Shown here: positions 52,701 through 61,632 of the stretch, in pieces
How positions within the stretch are numbered: position 1 is the first letter of the stretch
Layout of the letters: each line of letters begins with the position of its first letter
Assembly (NCBI RefSeq): GCF_024166365.1
Contig: NC_064839.1
Coordinates: 40,002,378 to 40,066,377 of the forward strand
Source of the DNA: Elephas maximus indicus
Taxonomy: Eukaryota; Chordata; Mammalia; Proboscidea; Elephantidae
DNA length: 64,000 nucleotides
Direction of reading: 5' to 3'
The notes under the pieces: model-generated
What the model saw: only the letters and a program-made list of their open reading frames with translations
Told to the model about the DNA's origin: nothing
Databases searched by the model: none
Translations under genes and position numbers: made by a program

Positions 52701-55096
52701 TGGTACCCAGTCATCATGACTGTCTATTCTGACCAGAGTCACAGTAGTTGGTTCTAGACAGAATGGGAGAAAAATATGGAGCAGAATTCAAATTCTTATT
52801 AAAAAAAAAAAAGAAAGAAAGAAACCAGACAAACTGGAACAGCAGAGAACAGAGGACTCCCTGAGGCTATCGCCCTAACACACTCTTTAAGCCTAGAACC
52901 AAATCTATCCCGAGATCACCTTTTAGTGACGGCATACCAAATAAATGATATTACCCTGCCCTACTTAAAAACCATCAGTACAAGACCAAAAGGTCAACAA
53001 TTACTCAAAAGCAAAGATGAGAAGATAAGGGGGCAGGGAAACTAAACTACTGGAAAGAAACAAACTGAATACAAAGAGAATATTGATACATTGTGATAAA
53101 TGTAACTAATGTCACTGAAAAATTGGTATGAAAATTATCAAATGGGAACCTAACTTTCAGCAAAAGCTCAATAAAATATTATTTTTTAAAAACTCAATAA
53201 AATATTATTTAAAAAAATAAATATATTCACTGAGCACTTACGATGATCCAGGACCTGTTTTAAACATTTATATTACATGGATCATCTCAGCACATCCATA
53301 TGAGATAGGAACTATTGCCATTTCATTTTACAGATGAGGAAACTGAGGCCAAGTGACTTGGCAAAGTCACAGAGCAGGTTAAGTCTTTCTAGACCAATGC
53401 ATAGAGTTAGACGGACCTTTTTAACCTTTTCAATTGCTATCTAATATTTCAACAGGAAGATATGCCACATATACTTAGCCAGTCCCCTATCTGTTGGACA
53501 TTTAGACCAATTCTCCTTCTGGTTCTTCTAAATTTGCACAATGAACACCCTGCGTACACACAAAGGTACAACACCCGAAGGCCCCATCCAGCCCTGAAAA
53601 TTGCTGTTCCAGCCTTCTGTATGGCTCCTACCCTGGACTCTGCTTACCATGTGCAGGATGAGGATCCAGGCTGATTGCAGAACGTCAGACGTGACCACCT
53701 GTCAGAGACAGTAGAGCACTCTGAATGGAGCTCTCAGGGGACCCACCCTGAGAGGACAGCACCCTCCAGGAAGGGTCCCCAACACAAATGCACTCAGGTA
53801 CCAAAGGAACAAAAGGCAAGGTCAAGATGGGTGGCCACAGGCAGGCAAGGGCAGCCCTGGCCCTCCGGGAAAAGGAAGCCCAGAGGCCCTCAGCCTGGGC
53901 CACTTGCTTTGAGGGGAGGCTGTAGGCAGGAACATGGGGCTGGCTAGGTGACTCAGGGTAAGTCAGCCCAATGGCAACAATACAGTGGTCTCCTCCCCTG
54001 CTGGTGCTGCCTCCATCACCACAGCATGTACATGCCTGTGACCACCTTCATGTCCTATGTCAGGGTAGGCCACATGGGCAATGTGGCTCAATGGAGTGGC
54101 TGGGTGTGTGTGACATAACCCAGATAACCCAGTGGAGACACTGACTCTCAGGCCCTGCCCAGGGGGGCACCACTCCTCAGTTCCCACCAACAGTAGCCAT
54201 GTGGTAAAGATAGCCCAGGGAAGCAAGATCTTCAAACTTTTCAAGAGAAGCCAGAAAGTCTGACTTTGAGATATTGGCTCCAACTTACAAAAAACCATTG
54301 GAGACGTTAACCTTTCGTTCTGCGCTCACCTGGATAACAAGGCTAAGATGTTTCTACCCACTTGACAGATGTGAAAACTGAAGTCAAATGCTGGGCTGGC
54401 TGGGGCAATGGAGCCAGAGGAGCTGGGGACCTTGGACATCATCTGGTTTAACTCTCATCCCTGTACTTACGGGGACGTGAGCACAGGAGGAGATGCACTT
54501 CATGAAAACTCACAGTAAAGCCTGCCTGGGCACTCAGGTGTTCAGCAGCTACCAGCAGGGCATTAAGGGTGGCTCCTCCGCTGCCCACACGCGTCTCAGG
54601 GTCCTCCACAGCCAGTAACAGTGTCCCAGCAGGGATCTGCTCCCGCTTCTGCCGTACCTCCAGCTCTGTGGATATAACACATGCTAGAACTTCCCCCCAG
54701 CCTCCCCACCCCAGTCTAAAGCACCTGGAGTAAGCCTACTGATAGTTGTTATATTACTTTCTTTGACTTATTAGTTTTTTACATACTAGCTCATTAGATC
54801 TTTGCCCAACTCTGAGGTATCATTATTCCCATTTTGCAGATGAGAAAACTGAGGCTCAATGAAGTGATATGACATATCTGAAGTCACACAGTTAGGAAGA
54901 AGTGGAATCTGAGTTTGAATCCAGGTCTGCCCAGACCTAGAGGCTATAGCGATAGGGCAAGGGAATGTGGGCTAAGGGTTCTTTACATTAGGGGCAAAGG
55001 AGGGAGTCACCTACCTCTCTGAAAGACCTGGACACTGTCTTTGTACTGGCATGTCAGGATGATGACTGTCCAATCAACACCTTTCGGCTGCTCCAT
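40626..55096 (-). CDS. FCSK: FCSK (FUK), L-fucose kinase (23 coding exons, 1079 aa)
   Basis: FCSK phosphorylates free L-fucose with ATP to fucose-1-phosphate in the cytosol, the first step of the fucose salvage path to GDP-fucose. Coding exons (minus): 55096-55015, 54665-54514, 53698-53648, 52046-51921, 51580-51508, 51082-50985, 50584-50504, 49869-49750, 49539-49368, 48967-48855, 47977-47876, 47757-47587, 47103-47039, 46340-45970, 45391-45181, 45007-44841, 44747-44526, 44132-43989, 43830-43711, 42022-41835, 41750-41651, 41112-40889, 40712-40626. All introns are GT/AG with consistent phase. Domains: N-terminal pyrophosphorylase-like region with beta-helix repeats (about 95-500), then a GHMP kinase: [16 protein letters not shown] near 711-726, [12 protein letters not shown] near 833-844, AGAGGGGF at 1022-1029. 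The C-terminus is about five residues shorter than the human one I recall (1084). No frameshift is seen. Confidence 0.97.
40889..41112 (-). CDS. FCSK: FCSK exon 23, GHMP motif 3
   Basis: Codons 977-1051 ([20 protein letters not shown] to LAKTE). Acceptor CACCAG|GAAAC; donor [24 protein letters not shown] is the C-terminal GHMP glycine loop. Confidence 0.95.
41190..41345 (-). mobile_element. MIR
   Basis: GGTTAAGAACCTGGTTTCCA ... CCTCACAGGGTAGTTTTA ... GGCACAGTGCCTAGCACAC. FCSK intron 22. Confidence 0.75.
41651..41750 (-). CDS. FCSK: FCSK exon 22
   Basis: Codons 944-976 plus one base ([20 protein letters not shown] to CAEAFRQ). Acceptor TGCAG|GATGTG; donor CCAAG|GTGAGG. Confidence 0.95.
41835..42022 (-). 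CDS. FCSK: FCSK exon 21
   Basis: Codons 881-943 ([20 protein letters not shown] to RLARNLLQ). Acceptor TTGCAG|GAGGTG; donor CTGCAG|GTGAGC. The GGWQDQVGG stretch is a signature of fucokinase/heptokinase-type GHMP enzymes. Confidence 0.95.
42730..42890 (+). mobile_element. L2 3' end
   Basis: GAGGGCAAGGATGCTGTTTT ... CCAGGGCCCAATGCAGAGTGG. FCSK intron 20. Confidence 0.65.
43433..43497 (-). mobile_element. 65-bp AfroSINE tail with perfect 10-bp TSD
   Basis: Only the 3' tail (ACCCATTGCCGTCAAGTCGA ... CTATAGGACAGA) is present. Duplication AGCACTTAGT at 43423-43432 and 43498-43507. Confidence 0.9.
43711..43830 (-). CDS. FCSK: FCSK exon 20
   Basis: Codons 841-880 plus one base ([20 protein letters not shown] to EQVLTT). 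Acceptor CTGCAG|GCACC; donor CCACAG|GTATGT. Confidence 0.95.
43989..44132 (-). CDS. FCSK: FCSK exon 19, ATP-binding loop
   Basis: Codons 793-840 plus one base ([20 protein letters not shown] to ELPHGSGL). Acceptor CCACAG|GGGCC; donor CCTCG|GTAAGT. The PHGSGLGTSS phosphate loop spans the next intron. Confidence 0.95.
44526..44747 (-). CDS. FCSK: FCSK exon 18
   Basis: Codons 719-792 plus one base ([20 protein letters not shown] to DYCQPHAP). Acceptor GCCGCAG|GCGGC; donor CCCCAG|GTTAGG. Confidence 0.95.
44841..45007 (-). CDS. FCSK: FCSK exon 17, GHMP motif 1 begins
   Basis: Codons 663-718 plus one base ([20 protein letters not shown] to ECPARVDFS). Acceptor GGCAG|GCCAGC; donor CTCTG|GTGAGC. 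GHMP motif 1 is split by the intron inside the GGWSD stretch. Confidence 0.95.
45181..45391 (-). CDS. FCSK: FCSK exon 16
   Basis: Codons 593-662 plus two bases ([20 protein letters not shown] to ERDKWLS). Acceptor CTCAG|TTGCAG; donor AGCAG|GTGGGT. Confidence 0.95.
45392..45969. other. FCSK intron 15
   Basis: No repeat, RNA gene or extra exon recognised. Confidence 0.5.
45970..46340 (-). CDS. FCSK: FCSK exon 15, the largest coding exon
   Basis: 371 bases, codons 469-592 plus one base ([20 protein letters not shown] to PLLTTLDQ). Acceptor GTCAG|AGATTG; donor CCAGG|GTGAGA. Very GC-rich, which creates long open frames on the opposite strand. Confidence 0.95.
46490..46612 (+). mobile_element. 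L1-like 3' terminus
   Basis: GTTGCACAACTTGAAGAAGA ... GTATATTCCCAACAACAAAAA, A-rich end. FCSK intron 14. Confidence 0.65.
46723..46885 (+). mobile_element. AfroSINE with perfect 12-bp TSD
   Basis: AGAGGGAGGGTG at 46711-46722 and 46886-46897. Short form with T-rich tail. FCSK intron 14. Confidence 0.93.
47039..47103 (-). CDS. FCSK: FCSK exon 14
   Basis: Codons 448-468 plus two bases ([20 protein letters not shown] then I). Acceptor CCCCAG|AGACAG; donor ATCCG|GTAAGG. Confidence 0.94.
47280..47400 (-). mobile_element. MIR fragment
   Basis: GCACCTCAGTCTCCAGCCTG followed by TAAAATGGGGATAA. FCSK intron 13. Confidence 0.65.
47587..47757 (-). CDS. FCSK: FCSK exon 13
   Basis: Codons 391-447 ([20 protein letters not shown] to TGRLDNWE). 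Acceptor GCCAG|GGCCC; donor GGGAA|GTAGGT. Confidence 0.94.
47876..47977 (-). CDS. FCSK: FCSK exon 12
   Basis: Codons 357-390 ([20 protein letters not shown] to LQHCHLR). Acceptor TCACAG|GAGC; donor CTGCGG|GTGAGG. Start of the hexapeptide-like beta-helix. Confidence 0.94.
48465..48582 (-). mobile_element. MIR fragment
   Basis: AATCCTGGTTTAGCCACTTA then GAGCCTCCAGTACCTTACCT. FCSK intron 11. Confidence 0.65.
48583..48750 (+). mobile_element. AfroSINE, short form
   Basis: GGAAGCCCTAGCAGCACAGT to CAGAACTGACTCAACAGCAA, plus TTTGG tail. Several CpG decays. Confidence 0.9.
48855..48967 (-). CDS. FCSK: FCSK exon 11
   Basis: Codons 319-356 ([20 protein letters not shown] to VHSQVE). Acceptor TTACAG|CTTATG; donor GTAGAG|GTGAGA. 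Confidence 0.94.
49040..49190 (+). mobile_element. MIR fragment
   Basis: GGGAAGCTGAGAACCAGAGA ... CAACTTGCTCAAAGTCAAAC. FCSK intron 10. Confidence 0.6.
49368..49539 (-). CDS. FCSK: FCSK exon 10
   Basis: Codons 262-318 plus one base ([20 protein letters not shown] to RDQPLTM). Acceptor CTCCAG|CTGTC; donor ATGG|GTGGGT. Residues [13 protein letters not shown] differ from the human DILHCMAENVTRE that I recall, so this is a locally variable patch. Confidence 0.94.
49750..49869 (-). CDS. FCSK: FCSK exon 9
   Basis: Codons 222-261 ([20 protein letters not shown] to GARPVQ). Acceptor TCCAG|GTCTC; donor GTTCAG|GTGACT. Confidence 0.95.
50504..50584 (-). CDS. FCSK: FCSK exon 8
   Basis: Codons 195-221 ([20 protein letters not shown] to GRVPL). 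Acceptor CATAG|GGTTTC; donor CCACTG|GTATGG. Confidence 0.95.
50985..51082 (-). CDS. FCSK: FCSK exon 7
   Basis: Codons 162-194 ([20 protein letters not shown] to YLSDSQ). Acceptor TACAG|GGATC; donor TCCCAG|GTAAAG. Confidence 0.95.
51508..51580 (-). CDS. FCSK: FCSK exon 6
   Basis: Codons 138-161 plus one base ([20 protein letters not shown] then PPNP). Acceptor CTGCAG|CTGGG; donor CCCAG|GTGAGC. Confidence 0.95.
51921..52046 (-). CDS. FCSK: FCSK exon 5
   Basis: Codons 96-137 ([20 protein letters not shown] to LLDIMTHR). Acceptor ATCAG|GGCCG; donor CACCGG|GTGAGG. Confidence 0.95.
52680..53215 (+). mobile_element. Older L1-like 3' end
   Basis: GCGACCAGAAGAACTAGATG ... GAGCAGAATTCAAATTCTTA, an A12 run, and two AATAAAATATTATT motifs at the end. 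Same family as 18242-18880. Confidence 0.65.
53215..53395 (+). mobile_element. MIR
   Basis: TCACTGAGCACTTACGATGA ... TTTACAGATGAGGAAACTGA. Confidence 0.85.
53648..53698 (-). CDS. FCSK: FCSK exon 4
   Basis: A 51-base exon, codons 79-95 ([17 protein letters not shown]). Acceptor GACAG|GTGGTC; donor CACATG|GTAAGC. Confidence 0.95.
54514..54665 (-). CDS. FCSK: FCSK exon 3
   Basis: Codons 28-78 ([20 protein letters not shown] to SAQAGFT). Acceptor CCACAG|AGCTG; donor TTTACT|GTGAGT. Contains the glycine-rich GSGGATLN of the nucleotidyltransferase-like fold. Confidence 0.95.
54735..54945 (+). mobile_element. MIR
   Basis: CATTTTGCAGATGAGAAAAC ... CACACAGTTAGGAAGAAG ... TGAATCCAGGTCTGCCC. FCSK intron 2. 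Confidence 0.82.
55015..55096 (-). CDS. FCSK: FCSK exon 2, first coding exon
   Basis: Codons 1-27 plus one base ([20 protein letters not shown] to VFQR). ATG at 55096-55094. Acceptor CTCAG|GCAG near 55119; donor AGAG|GTAGGT at 55015. Confidence 0.95.
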
Positions 55097-56361
55097 TCTG
55101 GTCAAAATGGAGGGGCTGCCTGAGACAGAGACATGGGTATACGTAAATTTTTTTTTTTAATTTTCATATAGTAAAATTGATTCTTTTTTGGTGTACAGTC
55201 AATGAATTTTAACACAGGTATAGCTTCTTGTAGCCACCATCACAATCCATCACCCCCCAAAATTCCCTCATGATAACCCTTTATAGTCACACCCTACCCC
55301 ATTCCTAACCCCAGCAACCACTGATCTGTTCTCTGCAGGTGTAGTTTTGTCTTTTAAAAAAATGTCAGATAAACAAATTGTAATCTTTTGCTCCCTATGC
55401 GTCTGTCAGTTTGTCATACCATGGTGGCTTGCAGGTTGCTGTGATGCTGGAAGCTGTGCAACCGGTATTTAAAATACCAGCAGGGTCACCCATGGTGGTA
55501 TGGTCTACTATGCCGGGAATGACAAATTGAAGAGGAATGGCATTGCATTCGTTGTCAAAAAGAACATTTTGAGATCTATACTGAAGTACAACACTGTCAG
55601 TTATAGGATAATATCCATATGCCCACAAGGAAAGCCACTTAAAACAACTATTATTCAAATTTACACACCAACCGCTAAGGCCAAAGATGAAGAAATTGAA
55701 GTTTTTACCAACTTCTGCAGTCTGAAATCAATCAAACATGAAATCAAGATACGTTGATAATTACCAGTGATTGGAATGTCAAAGTTGGAAACAAAGAACA
55801 AGGAACAGTAGTTGGAAAATATGGCCTTGGAGATACAAATGATGCTGGAGATTGCATGACAGAATTTTGCAAGACCAACAACTTCTTCATTGCAGATACA
55901 TTTTTTCAACAACATAAATGGCAACTCTACACACGAACATCACCAAATGGAATACACAGGAATAAATCAACTACATCTGTGGAAAGAGATGATGGAAAAG
56001 TTCAATATCATCAGTCAGAACAAAGGCTGAATGCAGAACAGACCATCAATTGCTCACATGCAAGGTCAATTTGAAGCTGAAGAAAATGAAAGCAAGTCCA
56101 CGAGAGTCAAAATATGACCTTAAGTATATCCCAACTGAATTTAGAGACCACCTCAAGAATAGATTTGACACATTCAACACTAATGACTGAAGACTAGACT
56201 AGTTGTGGAATGACACCAAGGACATTATGAAGAAGGTCATTAAAAAGACAGGAAAGAAAGAAAAGACCAAAATGGATGTCAGAAGAAACTCTGAAACTTG
56301 TTCTGGAATGTAGAGTAGCTAAAGCAAGTGGAAAAAATGATGAAGTAAAAGAGCTGAGCAG

Positions 56362-56870
56362 GAATTGACTTGATGGCAATGTGTTAATTACAGACAGTTC
56401 CTGGATTATGAATGAGTTCCATCCCTAAATCTGTCATTAAGTTGAATTTGTACATAAATCAGAATAGGTAATGTTCATGTCTAACATTAGTCAAATGTCT
56501 GTCTTAGTATATAGTATATAATGTACCTTTCTATGCATTAAAAACATTAAAGAAACATTTTCCGATATACTAAAACAGCTTTAACATAATAATACAATAA
56601 TAATATTATTAGCTTCCATTTGTTATTATGAACCATTGTATGTACCTCGAATTTGTAATATAATTGGCTTTATGGGGGTTGGTTTGTAACTATGGGTTGT
56701 ATGTAAGTCAGATGTTTGTAACCCAGGGACTGCCTGTAATTCAACCATTATCAAGAAACCAAAGACGATCTATGGGGTCTATCCATCCCCCCCACCCATT
56801 TTTCCTGCATACTTCCTAAAAGAAATTAATACCTTACCTCTAATTAAATCTCTATATGTATTGGGGAAAA
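56362..56870 (+). mobile_element. Retroposed insertion inside the RTE, carrying a MITE
   Basis: Flanked by AAAAGAGCTGAGCAG (56347-56361) and AAAAGAGCTGAACAG (56871-56885), 15 bp with one mismatch. It ends in an A-run. It begins GAATTGACTTGATGGCAATG, like the AfroSINE/RTE tail. Confidence 0.7.
56391..56736. mobile_element. Tc1/mariner (pogo/Tigger-like) MITE
   Basis: Ends CAGACAGTTCCTGGATTATG and, inverted, CAGGCAGTCCCTGGGTTACA. Flanked by TA on both sides (56389-56390, 56737-56738). 346 bp, AT-rich, non-coding. Confidence 0.7.
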
Positions 56871-57665
56871 AAAAGAGCTGAACAGAAGATTTCAAAGGGT
56901 GGCTTGAGAGACAAAGTAAAATACTATAATGAAATGAGCAAAGTCCTAGAGCTGGAAAACCAAAGTAGAAGAACACACTCAGCATTTCTCAAGCAGATAG
57001 AACTGAAGAAAAAATTCAAGCCTTGAGTTGCAACAACGAAGGATTCAATGGCCAAAATATTAAACAATGCATGAAGCATCAAAAGGAAATGGAAGGAATA
57101 CACAGAGTCACTGTACCGAAAAGAACTGGTCAACGTTCAACCATTTCAGGAGGCAAACAAGGCTCCAGGAATTGACGGAATACAAATTGAGATGTTTCAA
57201 CAAATGGATGTAGGGCTGGAAGTGCTCACTGATCTGTGCCAAGAAATTTGGAAGACAGCTACCTGGCCAGCCAACTGGAAGAGATTCATATTTGTGTCCA
57301 TCCCAAAGAAAGGTGATCCAACAGAAAGTAGAAATTATCAATTATTAATATTAATATCAACACACAAGTAAAATTTTGCTGAAAATCATTCAAAAGCAGC
57401 TGCAGCAGTACATTAGCAGGGAACTGCCAGAAATTCAAGCTGGATTCAGAAGAGGACTTCGAACAAGGGATATCATTGCCGATGTCAGATGGATCATGGC
57501 TGAAAAGCAGAGAATACCAGAAAGATGTTTACCTGTGTTTCATTGACTATGCAAAGGAATTCAACTGTGTGGACCATAACAAATTATAGATAACATTGCA
57601 AAGAACGGGAATTCCAGAACACTGAATTGTGCTCCTGAGGAACCTGTACATGGACCAAGAGACAG

Positions 57666-58460
57666 TTGTTCAAAGAGAACAAGGAGGAAAAGTGTGCATC
57701 AGGGTTATATCCTTTCACCAAACTTATCCAATCTTTATGTGAAGCAAAAATACGAGAAGCTGGGCTATACAAAGAAGAATGTGGCATCAGGACTGGAGGA
57801 GGACTCATTAACAACCTGCATTATGCAGATGACACAACCTTGTTTGCTGAAAGTGAAGAGGACCTGAAGCACTTACCGATGAATATCAAAGACTACAGCC
57901 TTCAATATGGATTGCAACTCAACATAAAGAAAATAAAAATCCTCACAACTGGACTAAAAAGCAACATTATGATAAATGGAGAAAATATTGAAGTTGTCAA
58001 GGGTTTCATTTTATTTGGATCCATAATCAACATTCATGGAAGCAGCAGTCAAGAAATCAAACAACGTATTGCATTGGGTAAATCTGCTGCAAAAGACCCC
58101 TTTAAAGTGTTAAAAAGTAAAAATGTCACTTTAAGGACTAAGGTGCTCCTGACCCAAGCCATGGTGTTTTCAATCATCTTGTATGCACACAAAAGCTGGA
58201 CAATGAATAAGGAAGACCGAAGAAGAATTGACGTCTTTCAATTATGGTGTTGGCAAAGAATATTGAATATACTATGGACTACCAGAAGAACGAACAAATG
58301 TCTTAGAAGAAGTACAGCCAGAATGCTCCTTAGAAGGACGGTGAGACTTCATCTGGCTTATTTTGGACATGTTATCAGGAGGGATCAGATCCTGGAGAAG
58401 GACATCATGCTTGGTAGACAGCCAGCAAAAAAGAGGAAGACCCTCAATGAGATGGACTGA
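57666..58460 (+). pseudogene. RTE reverse transcriptase remnant, 264 codons
   Basis: The longest intact stretch of the element. It has YADDT at about residue 53 and then the thumb and C-terminal cysteine/tryptophan region. It starts inside the reverse transcriptase, so palm motifs before YADDT lie in other frames. Not functional. Confidence 0.8.
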
Positions 58461-59859
58461 TAGAGTGGCTGCAACAATGGGCTCAAGCATAACAATGACT
58501 GTGAGGATGGTGCAGGACCAGTGTTTCATTCTATTGTACATGGGGTTCCTATGAGTTGGAACTGACTCCACAGCTCCTAACAACAAGTTTTGGCTTCTTT
58601 TGCTCAGCATAATGCCTAATTCACCCAAGCTGTTTGTGTGTATCAATAGTTCGTTCCTTTTAATTGTTGAGTAATATTCCATTGCATGAATACACCACCA
58701 TCTGCTTATCCATTCACCCATCAAAGGGCCTTTGAACTGTGTCCAGATTTTGGCGATTGGGAATAGAGTTGCTATCAACGTTCATATGCAGGTTTTGTGT
58801 GAACATAAGGCTTCATTTCTCTGTACCCAGGAGCAGGACTGCTGGATCATGCAGTAAGTATGTGTTTAACTTTATAAAATCTGGATGCATGTGATTTCCA
58901 AGGGAGTATGTCAGGAGTGAGGGAGTGAGGGAAGGAGGATGGGTTTTAGAGTTGCTCCTACCTTAAGGCAAGGGGATGCCCTTTCTAGACCACCATCCCC
59001 TCACCATTTAGTCATTAGCTGTGATTTGGTGGAGGGCGGGGAGTTATAACCTCCCAGGCCAGGAATCTCTTTCAGCTGAGGGTAATTCTCTGGAGAAGGG
59101 GGCAGCTGGGAGCAGCCAACATCACACGGCTACAGAATGTATGCACCACCCTGTTAAAGTGGTGCCCATTACAGGGACCTCAGAGGAGGCCTCTCCTCCT
59201 AGAGGCTCCAAGTCAGGGGAATGCAACCCCCACCTTTCAGCCACCTTTCCTCCAGGGCACTCTGAGCAAAGGGGTGAAAGTGAGGCCAGAGCTATCACTT
59301 CACCTCTGCCCCTTGCAAAAGGAAGGCCCACTCCCACCAGATGGGAAATCAGCTGGACTCCAGAACCCCTGGCCTACCCAAGACCGTCTGTTGATGAGTT
59401 CCCAGGAGTGCCCTGGCCTCCGCCTTTGGCAGGGCTCTAGCTGCCATCCAGGAAGCAACCTACCCCCCACCTCTTCCCTCCAACCCCCAAAGCTCAGTGC
59501 AGGGAGGGGCCATGCCATCAGAGATGTGCTCTGAACACATGTTCAGTAGTCAGCCGATGCCCCCACGGAACACCAACAGGAAACCTGAGCCTCAGCAAGT
59601 CTATTCTTGTGCCAGACTCTGCTGCCATCGAGCCTATGGTTAAAGCTGACACAATAGCATTTAGCACCACCCACACTCCCACAAACTTTGAGGAGAAGCC
59701 TCCATCAGTAACAGAAATCGCTCTGTTCACCGCTCAGCCCAGAAGTGAACTCCAGAGGGGAAATCTGAGCTAGAGGTCTGGGCCAGGCACCTGAGGACAA
59801 AGGCATTACCCAGGACACCCACATGGCCTTCCCCATGAAGGGGAAGTGAGGGATCCCAG

Positions 59860-60270
59860 CTGTGTGGCCTTAGGCACCCCTACACCTCTCAGGGCTCTTG
59901 TGTCAGGGACTGTAATTGATAGATGCCCCAACTGCTATGCTCTGAAACCACCACCTTGTTCATGCCAAGGTCACACTTCCCAGCCAATGACTGCGCAGAA
60001 CAGGGATACTAAGACAGACCCACTTCTGTGAGATTTAAGACTCCTTTCTGACAGGCCTCCCCATGTCCTGACTGAAACTTTTGTAGAAGTGCACCGTGAT
60101 CTGAGACTCTACTTAACCATCCCTCCTCCTTTCCTGCTGTCCTTTACAGGGCTCAGACCTGCAGCTTACCTGTTTCCTCCAGCTCCCTCTCCTTCTTCCT
60201 CCCCCAATAAATCTCTTGCACATCTAATCCCAGCTCAGTGTCTGGATTCTTCAAAGGCGAAATCACTGTA
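59860..60270 (+). mobile_element. Possible LTR 3' part
   Basis: CCCCCAATAAATCTCTTGCA followed by TAATCCCAGCTCAGTGTCTG has the look of an ERV LTR poly(A) region. No second LTR or clear start. Confidence 0.35.
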
Positions 60271-60309
60271 AGAACCTCTGATCTAATGTCTGTCTAAGTA
60301 CCATCTTTA

Positions 60310-60450
60310 CGTCTTCATCTTTTAAGATGAAGAAACTGAAGCACAGAGATTAAGTAACTTGCCCAAGTCACACGGCTAGCAAGTTGCAGAGACAAATTTG
60401 AACCTAGACACTTTTTTGTCAGAGTTCATGCTCTTAATCACTACACTGAA
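60310..60450 (+). mobile_element. MIR
   Basis: AAGATGAAGAAACTGAAGCA ... CTTGCCCAAGTCACACGGCT. Confidence 0.85.
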
Positions 60451-60574
60451 CCTACGTCATATCACTGCAGAACAAAGAGTAAATATGTATGTAAAGTGCT
60501 TAATAAATATCAGCTATTATAATTATGATAAAGCCTAAACAAATACAATGTGACAACAGGATGGGGGTGATACT

Positions 60575-60765
60575 AATAACAACAGCCACTGGGACGAAGT
60601 TCACCCACTCTGGGCCACAGTTGAGACAATATGATTTTTCATCTTCACAACACCTCTGCAAGGTAAGTGTTATTATCTGCCCTTTACAGAGGTAGAAACC
60701 GAGGCTCAGGGAAATTATTTAAGTTGCCCAAAACCAATCAGCTATAGATGCTACAGCCATGAATG
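60575..60765 (+). mobile_element. MIR
   Basis: CACAACACCTCTGCAAGGTA ... TTACAGAGGTAGAAACCGAG. Confidence 0.8.
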
Positions 60766-60964
60766 GGACCTGGGGCACTCAGCTTCTTACTAGGTGATAA
60801 TTATAATAATGTTGGACCCCAGACAAAGGGGCTGAATGACAGAGAGAAGAAATGCCCCAAGGAGAGTCTGATGGCTCAGGTCCAAGACCACTCTTTGTCT
60901 CAGCATCGTGACTTAGAGACATGGGCAGGTAACAGCTTGTGGCTACAGTAGGGAGGACAGCCCC

Positions 60965-61150
60965 CAGGGCTCTGTCCCCATATTTGCCTCTTCCTGTGTG
61001 ATCCTGGGCAGATTATTTAACCTCTCTGGGCATCAATTTCCTAATCTGAAAATTAGGGCCCAAGATACCAACCTCCTAGGCCTATTGTAAGCATTAAATA
61101 AAACGTAAATTATGTGGCACACAGCAGGGGCTCAAAGAATGGTAGCTCTC
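60965..61150 (-). mobile_element. MIR
   Basis: TGTGATCCTGGGCAGATTAT ... ATCAATTTCCTAATCTGAAA ... GGCACACAGCAGGGGCTC. Confidence 0.85.
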
Positions 61151-61426
61151 TTCTGCAGGAAAGGGAACAGCAGAGTTTACCTGCCCTAAAGCATCTGGGA
61201 GTTGAAGGCTCTGAGCTGTTCTGTGCCTGAGATGTCCCTAGAGAAGAAAAAATAAGGGAAGGCCTGGGGGAATCAAACAAGGCTGAGGGACATCTCCTGC
61301 CAGACCAACCAAGAGAGTATTTTATGATAACACAAAAGGGAGAATGATCCACAGAGCTAACACATATGGAGTCCTTTATTCAGACACTATGTCCACGGCA
61401 CTGAATTTTTGAGATGCCGAAGGCAG

Positions 61427-61632
61427 GAGCCCTGGCCTTGAAGTGGTTAAGCACTGGGCTGCTAGCCAAAAGGTCATGATTGGAACCCATCAGATGCTCT
61501 GCGGTAGAAAGATGTGACAGCCTGTTTCCTTAAATATCACATCCTAGGAGACCCTATGGGGCAGTTCTCCTCTGTCCTATAAGGTCGCTATGAGCCAGAA
61601 TCCACTCCACTGCACCGCACACAACAAGCCAA
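61427..61632 (+). mobile_element. AfroSINE, long form
   Basis: AGGAGCCCTGGCCTTGAAGT ... GTAGAAAGATGTGACAGCCT ... CGCTATGAGCCAGAATCCAC. Confidence 0.9.

Larger units (their letters stand above)
52047..53647. other. FCSK intron 4
   Basis: Contains a T-run and short CA repeat (about 52325-52395), an L1-like 3' end (52680-53215) and a MIR (53215-53395). The rest is unassigned. Confidence 0.6.
55394..58595 (+). mobile_element. RTE-clade non-LTR retrotransposon, end to end, inactive
   Basis: Bounded by a perfect 10-bp duplication TCTTTTGCTC (55384-55393, 58596-58605). The 5' part decodes to an endonuclease-like region (NDKLKRNGIAFVV then IIQIYTPTAKAKDEEIEVF; ITSDWNVKVGN). The 3' part carries reverse transcriptase with the YADDT box (LHYADDTTLFAESEEDLK) and the C-terminal FQLWCWQRILN domain, as in BovB/RTE. 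Stops and frameshifts are frequent. It is interrupted by a 524-bp insertion with its own duplication (56362-56885). The 3' tail resembles the AfroSINE tail. Confidence 0.88.
55145..58900. mobile_element. L1M element interrupted by the RTE
   Basis: Left part 55145-55393 (CACCATCACAATCCATCACC, CAGCAACCACTGATCTGTTC) and right part 58596-58900 (CAGCATAATGCCTAATTCAC, GAGTAATATTCCATTGCATG) are adjoining pieces of one L1M 3' region. Confidence 0.75.

Noticed and set aside
57666-58460. RTE 264-codon frame as a functional reverse transcriptase
   Set aside because: It begins inside the domain, and the upstream parts are broken by stops, frameshifts and a 524-bp insertion.
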